17,607 nucleotides of DNA from CAYRFF01 sp964423575 (GCA_964423575.1 CAYRFF010000056.1:1-17607), one strand, 5' to 3'. Numbered from the stretch's first letter, positions 7,045 to 15,096 are shown. The notes: generated by a model not told the origin, from the letters alone. Numbers and translations are program-made.

Positions 7045-7422
7045 TTAAAGCTTGGATTTTACTTTATCTTCTGCCTTCTTGACTCCTTTCTTGAACGAAG
7101 ATGAAATACTTTCAACTTCTTTTTGGCCTTTGTCCACGATTGACTCTACCTCATCCTCAGCGCGGCTGATTTTTGTCTTAACCTTATTGGCTAAATCGTC
7201 TGCTCTATGCTTTACTATTGATGAAATCTCAGATACTTGTTGTGAAAGGGATTCAGTCTGTTTTTTAATCTTGTCGCCTACAGTATCTTTAACATTATCG
7301 AACTCGTCTTTAATGTTCTTGCGAATTTTCTTACCCTCGTCTGTAGACATAAAATAACCTATACCAACTCCTACGGCAATTCCACCGAGAAAAGTCCAAA
7401 ATGCACCTCTGTTGTTACTCAT
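7045..7422 (-). CDS. YtxH-domain protein
   Basis: This 125-residue protein has one glycine-rich N-terminal membrane segment, FWTFLGGIAVGVGIGYFM (about 8-25), followed by STDEGKKIRKNI. This is the classic YtxH layout of a glycine-zipper-like helix and then a G-K-x-x-R-K-x-I segment. The remainder is a long charged amphipathic helix with heptad-like spacing and SISSSFKKGVKKAEDKV near the end, probably a cytoplasmic or periplasmic coiled coil. YtxH proteins are stress-associated, and clustering with YqjE-like and small one-TM proteins is common in Bacteroidota and Proteobacteria. It is the first gene of the operon; no clear TAnnTTTG box was found upstream, only a 6-bp hairpin (CTCACC/GGTGAG, 7461-7479). 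Confidence 0.85.
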   Translation of the reverse strand: MSNNRGAFWTFLGGIAVGVGIGYFMSTDEGKKIRKNIKDEFDNVKDTVGDKIKKQTESLSQQVSEISSIVKHRADDLANKVKTKISRAEDEVESIVDKGQKEVESISSSFKKGVKKAEDKVKSKL

Positions 7423-7581
7423 TTTTTATTATCAATTTTATAATTTTAAAATATTCTCTCCTCACCTCTCTATGGTGAGTATGCAAGCTTATAACGCATT
7501 TTTCACAATTAAAGTTTACCGGAAAGAAGAAAATGAGGTAGAAATAAGAGAAAATTACAAATTGTCTGAATGTTGGAAATT

Positions 7582-8961
7582 TTATTCTGCAATGTTCAGA
7601 GCGTCAACGGCTTGTTCCCGCGGTTTTAAATCTTTTCTTATCTCCCGATTCAGGAAATAGGTGGTGACAATAGTGGAAAGCAAGTCCGCCAAAGGGAACG
7701 ATATCCACACGCCAAATTCTCCAAAATATGACGGTAGAATCAAAACCAATGGTATAAAGAAAAACCCTTGCCGTGTCAAGGTAAGCAACAAGGCCGGGAT
7801 AGCTTTCCCTATAGCCTGGAAATAGGCAGAACCTATCAGCTGGAATGCAACGATAGGAGTGGCAGCAAACACCCAGCGTATAGCTGAAGGTGCATGTGCC
7901 AAAACTAATTCATCTCCCGTAAATACCGCTGCAATATTAAGAGCGAAAATCTGAATTATACCAAAGATTAGCGCTGCCAGAATACAGGCATAAGATATAG
8001 CTTTATTTATGCTTTCATGTACGCGATGTGGTTGATTAGCTCCATAATTAAAGCCGGCAATAGGCACAAAGCCCTGCATGACTCCTAATACAGGAAACAA
8101 GGCAAACATGAGCATACGACCAACTATGGCATACACGGTCACTGCTGCTTCCCCTCCCATATCAAAGAGAATGTTATTTACAATCAGATAGATAAAACTG
8201 GTTACGGCCTGCTGAGATAGATTCACGAAGCCGAGGCTGCCGATTTCCTTTAGGATAGGGAGGTCCAGATGTAAATCGCTCCATTTTAATCTTATTTCGG
8301 ATTTGCCGGAAAAGTAGAATCTCAGATAATATAGCAAGGATACGACATAGGACAATGTGGTAGCCCATGCTGCACCTGCCATTCCATAATCCCAGACATA
8401 AATGAAAAGATAATCCCCGATCAGGTTCACGACTGCTGAAAGAATCATTCCAATCATTGCTTGTTGCGGCCTTCCTTCAGATCTGACAACGGAACTATAC
8501 ATCATATTCAGAGCCAGTACCGGAACTCCGTAAAGGATGATGCGATAGTATATTCTAGCCGGTTCAAACAAGTCGCCTTTTCCTCCGAAAAGCGGTATCA
8601 AAGTATCGGTGAAATAAAGCCCGATAAAAGCAAATAATCCGACTAAAATAAGGTTTACAGTAAGAGCATTCCCGAATGTCTTCTGCACGCGCTCTTTATC
8701 TCCTGAGCCCAATGCTCTTGAAATAATAGAACCGGACCCGATTCCTATTGCCATTCCCAGCGCTGAGATGAAAAAGGATATGGGCAGCACAACATTAATC
8801 CCGCCGATAGCATTGGGACCTATCCACTGACCTACGAATATCGTGTCGATAACGATATTCAGGGATAATACCAGAAAGCCTATTGCAGCCGGCAAACTCT
8901 GTCTAAAGAGTAGCCTGTCAATAGACAAGGTACCTAGTTCTGCGGATCTGCTTTTCTTCAA
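7582..8961 (-). CDS. MATE family efflux transporter
   Basis: This 459-residue integral membrane protein has about twelve hydrophobic segments in the two-fold repeat of the MATE (multi-antimicrobial extrusion) family. Visible hallmarks are LPAAIGFLVLSLNIVIDTIFVGQWIG... at the first helix, AIGIGSGSIISRALGSGDKE (about 72-90) after the second, and the matching second-half segment PIAGFNYGANQ near residue 315. It most resembles the MepA/DinF-like branch, exporting cationic or toxic compounds by Na+ or H+ antiport; the substrate cannot be told. The start is a TTG at 8961: an in-frame TAA lies directly upstream and the next Met is near residue 69, inside the membrane region. A second TTG at residue 12 is possible. 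It is flanked by gaps on both sides, so probably monocistronic. Confidence 0.93.
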   Translation of the reverse strand: MKKSRSAELGTLSIDRLLFRQSLPAAIGFLVLSLNIVIDTIFVGQWIGPNAIGGINVVLPISFFISALGMAIGIGSGSIISRALGSGDKERVQKTFGNALTVNLILVGLFAFIGLYFTDTLIPLFGGKGDLFEPARIYYRIILYGVPVLALNMMYSSVVRSEGRPQQAMIGMILSAVVNLIGDYLFIYVWDYGMAGAAWATTLSYVVSLLYYLRFYFSGKSEIRLKWSDLHLDLPILKEIGSLGFVNLSQQAVTSFIYLIVNNILFDMGGEAAVTVYAIVGRMLMFALFPVLGVMQGFVPIAGFNYGANQPHRVHESINKAISYACILAALIFGIIQIFALNIAAVFTGDELVLAHAPSAIRWVFAATPIVAFQLIGSAYFQAIGKAIPALLLTLTRQGFFFIPLVLILPSYFGEFGVWISFPLADLLSTIVTTYFLNREIRKDLKPREQAVDALNIAE

Positions 8962-9116
8962 TTAAGTAGTCGATTTTGTATGCCTAAATTTGCTAGAGCT
9001 GCCTAGCAAGACTTTCAGTGACTCTCACATGGAAAATGCCTTTTAAAGGGCAAGTTATAGTAAGAATAAAATAACAGTGGGATAACTTCAGCGTACTGAA
9101 AATAGTTTTCGTTGTG

Positions 9117-9151
9117 CACGATAAGTTTGAGTAACAGGAATTTTTATCGTG
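9117..9151. repeat. 8-bp inverted repeat between rnr and the MATE gene
   Basis: CACGATAA (9117-9124) and TTATCGTG (9144-9151) are perfect complements separated by 19 nt. A second small hairpin, CCAGC-CTGA-GCTGG (9177-9190), lies closer to the rnr 3' end. Neither has a T-tract on the minus strand, so they are at best processing or factor-dependent termination sites for rnr. Confidence 0.4.
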
Positions 9152-9224
9152 TAAAAGCGCATTCCAGTCATTGAGCCAGCCTGAGCTGGTACCTGAGGGA
9201 GCGAAGAGCACTCAAAATTCTGCC

Positions 9225-11393
9225 TCACACCAGCTCCATCAACGACATATCCACCTCCCTTCTTCCGAGGTGAACGGCATCGATACGCACCATAACCTTG
9301 CGGCCCATAGAGATAACATTTCCGCTTTCTCTGCCGACAGCTTTCATACGATTATCGGAAAGTACATATCTTTCTCCCAGATTTGACCAGTCGACAAGAC
9401 CTTCTGCCAGAGAGTCAACGAGTTCGACAAAGAAGCCTCTGTCAATCATGCCGCTGACAACACCACGGAATGTTTTTCCTATACTGTTTTCAAGGAATTC
9501 AGCTTGTTTATACTTCACGGACTCCCGTTCTGCATCCATGGCATTGCGTTCCTGTGCCGAAATATGGTGAGCCATTTCCTTTAATCCTTTCTCATCAGCT
9601 CTGTAGTCTCCCTCGAGATTCTTGAAAAGAATACGATGTACAATCACGTCTGAATAACGGCGAATAGGTGAAGTGAAATGTGTGTAATCCTTAAAACCCA
9701 GGCCAAAGTGCCCGATATTCTCCGTACTGTATTCTGCTTTAGCCATTGTGCGGATTGCAAGCGGTTGCAGAATGTTGACCAGTTCCTTATCCTGAATCTT
9801 ATTGGTCAGATGATTGAAAGCTGCCGGAATCTGAGCAGGCCGCTGAATATCTAGTTTTACTCCGAGCTCCTTGGCAAAAAGAGTAAAGTCTCTGACCTTT
9901 TCCATATCCGGTTCATCGTGAATCCTGTAGATAAACGGAATAGCGCCAGTTCTTTTACCTTTATCATTAATATACCGGGCTACTTCCTGATTTGCAAGAA
10001 GCATCAGTTCTTCAATCAGGAAATGCGCTTCAAGGCGTTCTTTTACATAAACATCTATTGGCTTCCCTTCCTCGTCCAGTACAAATTGCACCTCATCTGT
10101 CTCGAAGTTAATCGAGCCTTCATTAAAACGCTTTTTGCGTAAGCGTGAAGAAACCTCGTGTAAAAACCTGATTTCTTCCATAAAATCCCCTTCGCCATCA
10201 ATACGCTCCTGCGCCTCCTTATAACTGAAACGCCTATCGGAACGGATTACTGTGCGCCCAAACCAACTGCCTTTTAATTTATGACTTTCGTCAAATGTCA
10301 TGACGGCACTGAAGGCGCGCCTGTCTTCATCCGGCCTCAGCGAGCAAAGGTCATTGGAAAGTTTCTCAGGGAGCATAGGGCTCACCCGATCAACCAGATA
10401 CACCGAGTTGCCTCGCTTTAACGCCTCTCTGTCTATAGCACTGTTTTCCTTCACATAATAACTGACGTCTGCAATATGGACGCCCACTTCATAAGAGCCG
10501 TTGTCGTTCCTCTGCAATGAAAGTGCATCGTCAAAGTCCTTGGCAGTTTCAGGGTCTATAGTGAAAGTGGTAACTTTTCTGAAATCTCTCCGGGTGCTGA
10601 GTTCTGCACTGCTGATTTTATCGGAAAGCTTTTCTGCTTCCTGAAGGACAGTTGCAGGAAATTCATCGTTGAAGCCATACTTCAGCAGAATGGACTTCAT
10701 CTCTATATCATTCTGGTTCTTATCGCCCAGTGCTTCAACGACGATCCCCATCGGCGATTGGTTATTCCTGCGGGGCCAGTCTGTTACTTCGACTAATACG
10801 AGTTCTTTGTGTCGGGCATTCTTTAACTGAGAGTTGTTTATCAGGATTTCAAAGGAGGATTTTCCATCATCGACCGTTACTTCTGATTGGTTCTTGTATT
10901 TTGATAGTCTTCCTATAAATTGACTCGTTCTGCGCTGCAGAATCTTTACAACTTCCCCTTCCGGACCGTATTTGCCGGATTTTAATAAACGTATTTTTAC
11001 CGTATCGCCATGCAATGCCCAGTTGAGATTCTTGCGGCTGATATGTACGTCTTCCTGATAGTCACCTGCAACGACTGCATAAGCACTTCCATTCTTGGTT
11101 CTATCGATAATGGCTACTAAGTCATCACCATCCCCGACATCTTTGCCTTTTGACACCATTTTTATAGGAGGATAAGCAATATACTTATCAAGTCTGTAAT
11201 GGCCTTCTTGTGGCTCAAACAGGTATCTTTCATTTATCAGTTTTTCAAGGACTGTTCTCACGCTACCCTTGGAATTGGATAGATAAAGTTGTTCTCTTAG
11301 TTGATTAATAGTATAGATTTCTTCCGGTTGTGCCATGAAGGCAGTCCGAAGTTGATTTTCCAGCTCCTGATGGCTGAGTTTGCGTTTTTTCAT
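9225..11393 (-). CDS. rnr: Ribonuclease R (3'-5' exoribonuclease)
   Basis: This 722-residue enzyme of the RNase II/R family degrades structured RNA processively from the 3' end in the cytoplasm and takes part in mRNA decay and RNA quality control. Domains in order: N-terminal winged-helix (about 5-70), cold-shock domains CSD1/CSD2 (about 85-225), the RNB catalytic domain (about 265-600), and a C-terminal S1 domain (about 640-722, ending RREVDMSLMELV). The catalytic acidic cluster is in IDPETAKDFDDAL (279-291, with Asp280, Asp286, Asp288, Asp289), and the FTSPIRRYSD motif is near the end of RNB. Length is shorter than E. coli RNase R because the lysine-rich tail is missing. The ATG at 11393 overlaps the stop of the upstream gene by 4 bp (ATGA), indicating translational coupling. 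Confidence 0.97.
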   Translation of the reverse strand: MKKRKLSHQELENQLRTAFMAQPEEIYTINQLREQLYLSNSKGSVRTVLEKLINERYLFEPQEGHYRLDKYIAYPPIKMVSKGKDVGDGDDLVAIIDRTKNGSAYAVVAGDYQEDVHISRKNLNWALHGDTVKIRLLKSGKYGPEGEVVKILQRRTSQFIGRLSKYKNQSEVTVDDGKSSFEILINNSQLKNARHKELVLVEVTDWPRRNNQSPMGIVVEALGDKNQNDIEMKSILLKYGFNDEFPATVLQEAEKLSDKISSAELSTRRDFRKVTTFTIDPETAKDFDDALSLQRNDNGSYEVGVHIADVSYYVKENSAIDREALKRGNSVYLVDRVSPMLPEKLSNDLCSLRPDEDRRAFSAVMTFDESHKLKGSWFGRTVIRSDRRFSYKEAQERIDGEGDFMEEIRFLHEVSSRLRKKRFNEGSINFETDEVQFVLDEEGKPIDVYVKERLEAHFLIEELMLLANQEVARYINDKGKRTGAIPFIYRIHDEPDMEKVRDFTLFAKELGVKLDIQRPAQIPAAFNHLTNKIQDKELVNILQPLAIRTMAKAEYSTENIGHFGLGFKDYTHFTSPIRRYSDVIVHRILFKNLEGDYRADEKGLKEMAHHISAQERNAMDAERESVKYKQAEFLENSIGKTFRGVVSGMIDRGFFVELVDSLAEGLVDWSNLGERYVLSDNRMKAVGRESGNVISMGRKVMVRIDAVHLGRREVDMSLMELV

Positions 11394-11911
11394 TGAGAGT
11401 TAAATTCTTCATTTTCTGTAAATATTACCTGGCCGTCGGCGAGAATTTCCAGGTTAAAACTGTTGGTGGATTGTGGGTCAAAGTCGTCTTCTGCAAATGC
11501 ATTGCCTTCACCTTCAACAACATAAATTGTCCAGTCTTTCTCTATTAAGGCATAAGCCTGAGATGTACGGTCACCATAAACGACCATTCCTGCAATTTTC
11601 TTGCGTGAAAGGCCCAGACCGTTCTTATTATATGTAGCAATAAAGTACTCATAAGTAAGTAATCTTGCCCTCCAGTACACAACTGCATGAAAATTATGAT
11701 CTACTTTCAGAGAAAAACAGGGAACGTATTCTGTAAAATCATCAAATTCAATATCTTCGTAGGGGCTGATGAATTTATTAATCTCAAATTCATTCAGCGG
11801 AGGATTCTCGCTCGAAAAGATATGATGCGTATCTTCGGCGAGTCTTACTGGAAGTTCTACTTCCGGAAACTTTTTTAAAAACTCTTTAAATGTGACTTGA
11901 GGTTCTTTCAT
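11390..11911 (-). CDS. Conserved unnamed protein coupled to rnr
   Basis: I do not recognise a named family. I set the start at the ATG at 11911 (MKEPQVTFKEF..., 173 residues) because the 14 residues upstream in the longer frame (from 11953) are low quality (NCNNHVITKYF). It is acidic with no signal peptide or membrane segment, hence probably cytoplasmic. Distinct regions include an N-terminal FLKKFPEVELPVRLAEDTHHIF, a conserved-looking PCFSLKVDHNFHAVVYWRARLL block with aromatic residues, a KKIAGMVVYGDRTSQAYALI strand pattern and a C-terminal SFNLEILADGQVIF; this suggests an all-beta or alpha/beta small domain. The ATGA overlap with rnr implies co-expression with RNase R. It diverges from amn; TATTTTTG on the minus strand at 11990-11983 could be its -7 box. 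Confidence 0.8.
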   Translation of the reverse strand: MKEPQVTFKEFLKKFPEVELPVRLAEDTHHIFSSENPPLNEFEINKFISPYEDIEFDDFTEYVPCFSLKVDHNFHAVVYWRARLLTYEYFIATYNKNGLGLSRKKIAGMVVYGDRTSQAYALIEKDWTIYVVEGEGNAFAEDDFDPQSTNSFNLEILADGQVIFTENEEFNSQ

Positions 11912-11989
11912 AAAATACTTCGTTATTACATGATTGTTACAATTACGGAACATCCTTAAGTCCGATTTTGTTAGCTACAAAACAAAAAT

Positions 11990-12763
11990 ATGGAAATGCT
12001 TAGTAAAGACGAAATAGTAAAAGATTGGCTTCCCAGGTATACAGGAATGAAGCTTGAAGATTTTGGAGAATATATTTTACTTGTGAATTTTTCAGAATAT
12101 GTAAGAATATTTGCTGAAATACACAATGTTGAAATTACTAAGCGCAATATGCAATGTGCGACGGCAAACGGAATCACCATTGTAAACTTTGGTATGGGAT
12201 CCCCCAATGCTGCTACAATTATCGATCTACTCACAGCTGTAAAGCCTAAGGCGGTGTTATTCCTTGGGAAATGTGGCGGTCTGAAAAAGAAAAACCATGT
12301 AGGTGACTTTATTCTTCCTATAGCAGCCATCCGGGGAGATGGTACGAGTCAGGATTATTTCCCACCGGAAGTGCCGGCTTTACCTTCGTTTATGTTGCAG
12401 AAAGCTGTTTCTACTACAATCAGAGATTATAAGCAGGATTATTGGACGGGAACTGTTTATACGACCAACAGGCGTGTATGGGAGCATGATGAGAAATTTA
12501 AGGATTACTTGCGTGAGCTTCGCGCAATGGCTATCGATATGGAGACTGCGACTATTTTTTCTGTAGCTTTCGCAAATAGTATTCCCTCAGGCGCGCTTCT
12601 ACTCGTGTCAGATATACCCATGATTGCGGAAGGTATTAAAACCGATGAAAGTGATAAGAAGGTCAGTGCGGACTTTGTAGAGTTGCACCTGAAAATAGGT
12701 ATTGACTCGCTGAGACAGTTGATTAATAATAGTCTTACTGTACGACATTTGAGATTTGATTAA
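11990..12763 (+). CDS. amn: AMP nucleosidase (short AMN-like form)
   Basis: This 257-residue member of the PNP/UDP phosphorylase superfamily corresponds to the short 'AMP nucleosidase' form common in Bacteroidota, which lacks the long N-terminal domain of E. coli Amn. The expected reaction is AMP to adenine and ribose 5-phosphate, regulating adenylate level and purine salvage. Visible superfamily motifs are FGMGSPNA (67-74, phosphate/ribose loop), GKCGGL (93-98), IRGDGTS (114-120), the nucleoside-binding IDMETAT (182-188) with catalytic-type Glu185, and VSD (206-208). The specific AMP rather than nucleoside preference rests on family assignment. The ATG at 11990 is used; Met3 (11996) is an alternative. 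It is divergent from the unnamed rnr-coupled gene, with 78 bp between start codons. Confidence 0.9.
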   Translation: MEMLSKDEIVKDWLPRYTGMKLEDFGEYILLVNFSEYVRIFAEIHNVEITKRNMQCATANGITIVNFGMGSPNAATIIDLLTAVKPKAVLFLGKCGGLKKKNHVGDFILPIAAIRGDGTSQDYFPPEVPALPSFMLQKAVSTTIRDYKQDYWTGTVYTTNRRVWEHDEKFKDYLRELRAMAIDMETATIFSVAFANSIPSGALLLVSDIPMIAEGIKTDESDKKVSADFVELHLKIGIDSLRQLINNSLTVRHLRFD

Positions 12764-12905
12764 ATAGTTGTTTTATATAATCATGTCGTTCCTTTAATAT
12801 GCTGTTCCTAATCGGATACAGCACTGTATTGCTATGTCAGAGTTTACCCATCTCTTATTTTTAACCTGATTCCAGGATTGGCAATTTTGGGGCAGTGGCA
12901 TACCT

Positions 12906-12922
12906 ACCTGATTTGTACAGGT
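12906..12922. promoter_or_regulatory. Inverted repeat upstream of the sigma-54 promoter
   Basis: ACCTG (12906-12910) and CAGGT (12918-12922) form an inverted repeat with a 7-nt spacer. Its centre is about 63 bp upstream of the predicted start of the sigma-54 promoter, a position where an activator could bind. This function is inference; no matching regulator gene is in the window. Confidence 0.3.
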
Positions 12923-12949
12923 CAGTATTTATTGTAATGTATAAATGAT

Positions 12950-12966
12950 TTGGCACGAATATTGTA
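12950..12966 (+). promoter_or_regulatory. Candidate sigma-54 (-24/-12) promoter of the vWA gene
   Basis: TTGGCACG (12950-12957), four bases, then TTGTA (12962-12966) matches YTGGCACG-N4-TTGCW with a single change (C to T in the -12 element). The invariant GG and the -13 G are separated by the required 12 bp. Predicted initiation is near 12977, giving a 19-nt leader to the ATG at 12996. Confidence 0.7.
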
Positions 12967-12995
12967 CATATTAATATAATTAATAATGTGTCAAT

Positions 12996-14198
12996 ATGAA
13001 TCGTATTCTGTTTTTTCTGTTTATAGCGATAAGTACAAGCTTATACGCTTTCAAAGGTGATGACAATATCCTTGATCCCGAGCTGGAAGCTGATTTCAGA
13101 ATCTATACCAATAATGTTGAGATTAACAGTATAGCTGCACGGTCTCTCCAGATGCAGACTACATATAACGAGTACAAATTAAAGATAGTACCTCAAAGGA
13201 CGGGATTTGTTAGCTTTACAATTTCTGATATACGGTTCCGGACTACAGTAAATGTGCCGGACCTGATTTTCAGGATCGAAGCTGTCGGGTATATCGATGG
13301 CGATGAAATCCGACCTAATTTTAACACGGATAAAGTGAACCGGGATTTATATATCGACGGTAGTAAAATTTATTTTAAACAGATTCAGGGTGGGATCCCT
13401 GTATGGTTTAATGAGAATGTGGACTCAGTGAAATTAATCTATTCCAATTCTTATGGATTAGAACTTCCTCAGTACCATTTGCTGGCGGATATCCGCTTGT
13501 TACCTGCATTGGATGTGGTTCCTAATCCTCCTATGCAGCCCAAGGAAGAGGGTCATAATGTTATGGTTGCTCTTGATGTGTCGAGCTCTGTAACAAAGGC
13601 CGAGAAAAAGAGAATGTTTGTATCGTTTAGGCGATTTACCGGAAATATGGAATTTGCGGAAGCGGATAGCTCAATAGCCTACGTGAACTTCGGAACAGTT
13701 GTCACGGACGAACATGAGGTTCAGACGAAGAAGGAATTCCGGAAAACGGTGAGAAAAGACGGCTTGAAGTATAAAGATGACGAGGAAGAGGTAATCTATA
13801 CCAACTGGTCTGCACCCATGATGCGGGCACTGGAAGAAAAACCCAAAACGCTGATTCTCGTGACGGATAACTGGAGTAATTATTACAATAATTCGCCGGA
13901 GTTATTTACGACACATTTCCCACAACTGGTGGAGTTGAGTAATAGGTTAAAGCAAAATGGGACTCGGGTTATATTTGTTACAGTGGGCTTCAGGCAGGAA
14001 AACGCCAATGAGACGCTTCTGTCTTACCTGAGTGACGGCTTAAATACGCGGATTATTCATGAGGAAAGAAATGAGTTGCACTTAATGTCTCCGGAAACAG
14101 ATGTTGTTTCGGTCCAGGATTATGCAACATTGCGGCAGCTTGACTTTAGTGTACTTTTCCCCAAGGAAAGTAAAAAAGTTGAGTTAGCTCAAGAATAA
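12996..14198 (+). CDS. Secreted von Willebrand factor A-domain protein
   Basis: This 400-residue protein has a clear signal peptide (MNRILFFLFIAISTSLYA, cleavage near 18) and is predicted to be secreted or periplasmic. Residues about 20-170 are a beta-rich N-terminal region of unknown type. Residues about 186-385 form a von Willebrand A domain: the MIDAS signature DxSxS is DVSSS (194-198) after a VMVAL strand, followed by a possible MIDAS Thr in YTNWS (Thr269) and by the LVTDNWS strand (288-294) with Asp291, so metal binding is probably retained. Such domains mediate metal-dependent protein contacts. It has no TM anchor or lipobox. A 232-bp gap and a sigma-54-type promoter separate it from amn, so it is likely a separately controlled transcription unit. 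A MITE-like repeat begins 31 bp after the stop. Partners are unknown. Confidence 0.88.
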   Translation: MNRILFFLFIAISTSLYAFKGDDNILDPELEADFRIYTNNVEINSIAARSLQMQTTYNEYKLKIVPQRTGFVSFTISDIRFRTTVNVPDLIFRIEAVGYIDGDEIRPNFNTDKVNRDLYIDGSKIYFKQIQGGIPVWFNENVDSVKLIYSNSYGLELPQYHLLADIRLLPALDVVPNPPMQPKEEGHNVMVALDVSSSVTKAEKKRMFVSFRRFTGNMEFAEADSSIAYVNFGTVVTDEHEVQTKKEFRKTVRKDGLKYKDDEEEVIYTNWSAPMMRALEEKPKTLILVTDNWSNYYNNSPELFTTHFPQLVELSNRLKQNGTRVIFVTVGFRQENANETLLSYLSDGLNTRIIHEERNELHLMSPETDVVSVQDYATLRQLDFSVLFPKESKKVELAQE

Positions 14199-14229
14199 AG
14201 AATATGTGAATGTGGGGTTGCAGAATACT

Positions 14230-14476
14230 TTAACCCGAAATATTCATGAGTTTTAATGAAAAGAATCATAATAGGCTCTTTATCAGTTAATTTGACTTGA
14301 AAGCTTAAAATAATTCTTCCTCAATTTTGGAGTAAGTGTTACGCTATCTTTACGCATCTACAAGTCGGTTGTTGAGCTTGTCGAAATATATGGATTCCTT
14401 GCGGTAGAGGGCTACAGCTGCGGAACCCATGCCTAGTATCTACGCAAATCTAGCGCTCATGAATTATTCGGGTTAA
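14230..14476 (-). repeat. MITE-like interspersed repeat, copy 2 (inverted)
   Basis: This is the second copy of the element at 703-926, in opposite orientation and about 247 bp long. Left terminus TTAACCCG (14230-14237) and right terminus CGGGTTAA (14469-14476) are perfect inverted repeats, extended by ATTCATGAG/CTCATGAAT with small differences. Both sides are flanked by TACT (14226-14229 and 14477-14480), a possible 4-bp target duplication. Relative to copy 1 it has about 22 extra bases near 14371-14400, containing GAGCTTGTCGAAA, itself reminiscent of a dispersed palindromic motif. It lies between convergent genes. No transposase is encoded. Confidence 0.82.
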
Positions 14477-14646
14477 TACTGCGCCCTATATTTTTAGTGT
14501 TTTATGCATTCCACAGTAAAAGGTCTAATGTGTCAGAGCTTTACCGCAGAATTGTGCTGAGAAGTAGAGATACGCTGAGCGGAATATTTCGTGAAAATAA
14601 AGGGTGGGAAATTACGCCTGCTGCTGCATACTGGGTTACTATATAA
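14477..14646 (+). pseudogene. Possible LysM-like coding remnant
   Basis: One plus-strand frame stays open from inside the repeat copy through 14646 and ends in TAA. It includes ELYRRIVLRSRDTLSGIF followed by RENKGW, which resembles the start of a LysM domain (Y-x-V-x-S-G-DTLSGIA-x-x-x-G). There is no credible start codon, the LysM Gly is replaced by Arg, and the second half of a LysM is absent. If real, it is a decayed gene fragment; chance similarity is possible. Confidence 0.2.
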
Positions 14647-14656
14647 TATTTTGACG

Positions 14657-14685
14657 ATCTGCGCTTATCTGCGAAATTTGCGGGA
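14657..14685. repeat. ATCTGCG-type short repeat
   Basis: ATCTGCG occurs at 14657-14663 and 14667-14673, followed by ATTTGCGGGA at 14676-14685. The same units appear in the larger cluster at 16339-16475, so this is a single, partly degenerate member of that repeat family. The rest of the 14480-14766 gap holds nothing else supportable beyond the doubtful LysM-like remnant. Confidence 0.6.
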
Positions 14686-14766
14686 GATTGAGCACAGCGT
14701 TACGTAGGAATCTGTGTAAATCAGGGCAAACTGTGATGAGATAGTAAAGTTATTAAGCTAAAAAAC

Positions 14767-15030
14767 CTACTGATCTATTGAATTTCTTGAACATTTGCAG
14801 GCTTCACATTCCTCGAGTGTAGCAAATCCTACAGGACCGCAACCGCTATAGCCAATCTGTTCGCATTTATTCTCCTTTTTATTATAAAACCAGTTAGTGA
14901 AATAAGCCTGGCATTCTCCTGCATAAGGTCCTTCATCACAAGCAGGAATATTTACTTCACAGTCCTTGGAGCAATTCATCAGTCCCAGTGTGAAGAAGAG
15001 AAAGAACGCGATTAAGATATTTGATTTCAT
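14767..15030 (-). CDS. Secreted Kunitz/BPTI-like protein
   Basis: This 87-residue protein begins with a hydrophobic signal segment ending LGLMNC, so Cys20 is a likely lipidated residue. The mature part fits the Kunitz protease-inhibitor pattern: Cys31-x8-Cys40-x15-Cys56-x7-Cys64, the same first three spacings as BPTI, with GPYAGECQAYF, a WFYN segment (47-50), CEQIGYSGCGP and FATLEECEAC. The stretch between the fourth and fifth Cys is two residues shorter than usual, and two additional Cys (24, 78) could form a further bond. The P1-equivalent residue after Cys40 is Gln41, not the Lys/Arg of trypsin inhibitors, so its protease target, if any, is different. Kunitz domains are mainly animal proteins but scattered in bacteria. 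It is downstream of the conserved secreted protein at 15169 on the same strand, separated by an A/T-rich inverted repeat. Confidence 0.82.
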   Translation of the reverse strand: MKSNILIAFFLFFTLGLMNCSKDCEVNIPACDEGPYAGECQAYFTNWFYNKKENKCEQIGYSGCGPVGFATLEECEACKCSRNSIDQ

Positions 15031-15096
15031 AAAGAGGTGATTCGTTTATTTACTCGTTAAACGATGGTAGAGATGGAAGTGCTGCTATGGTAGCAC

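Noticed and set aside
7412..7660. 82-codon plus-strand open frame between the YtxH operon and the MATE gene
   Set aside because: Both ends overlap confident minus-strand genes, and the peptide has no recognisable feature.
11971..12330. 119-codon minus-strand frame overlapping amn
   Set aside because: Lies antisense within the conserved AMP nucleosidase and has no family resemblance.
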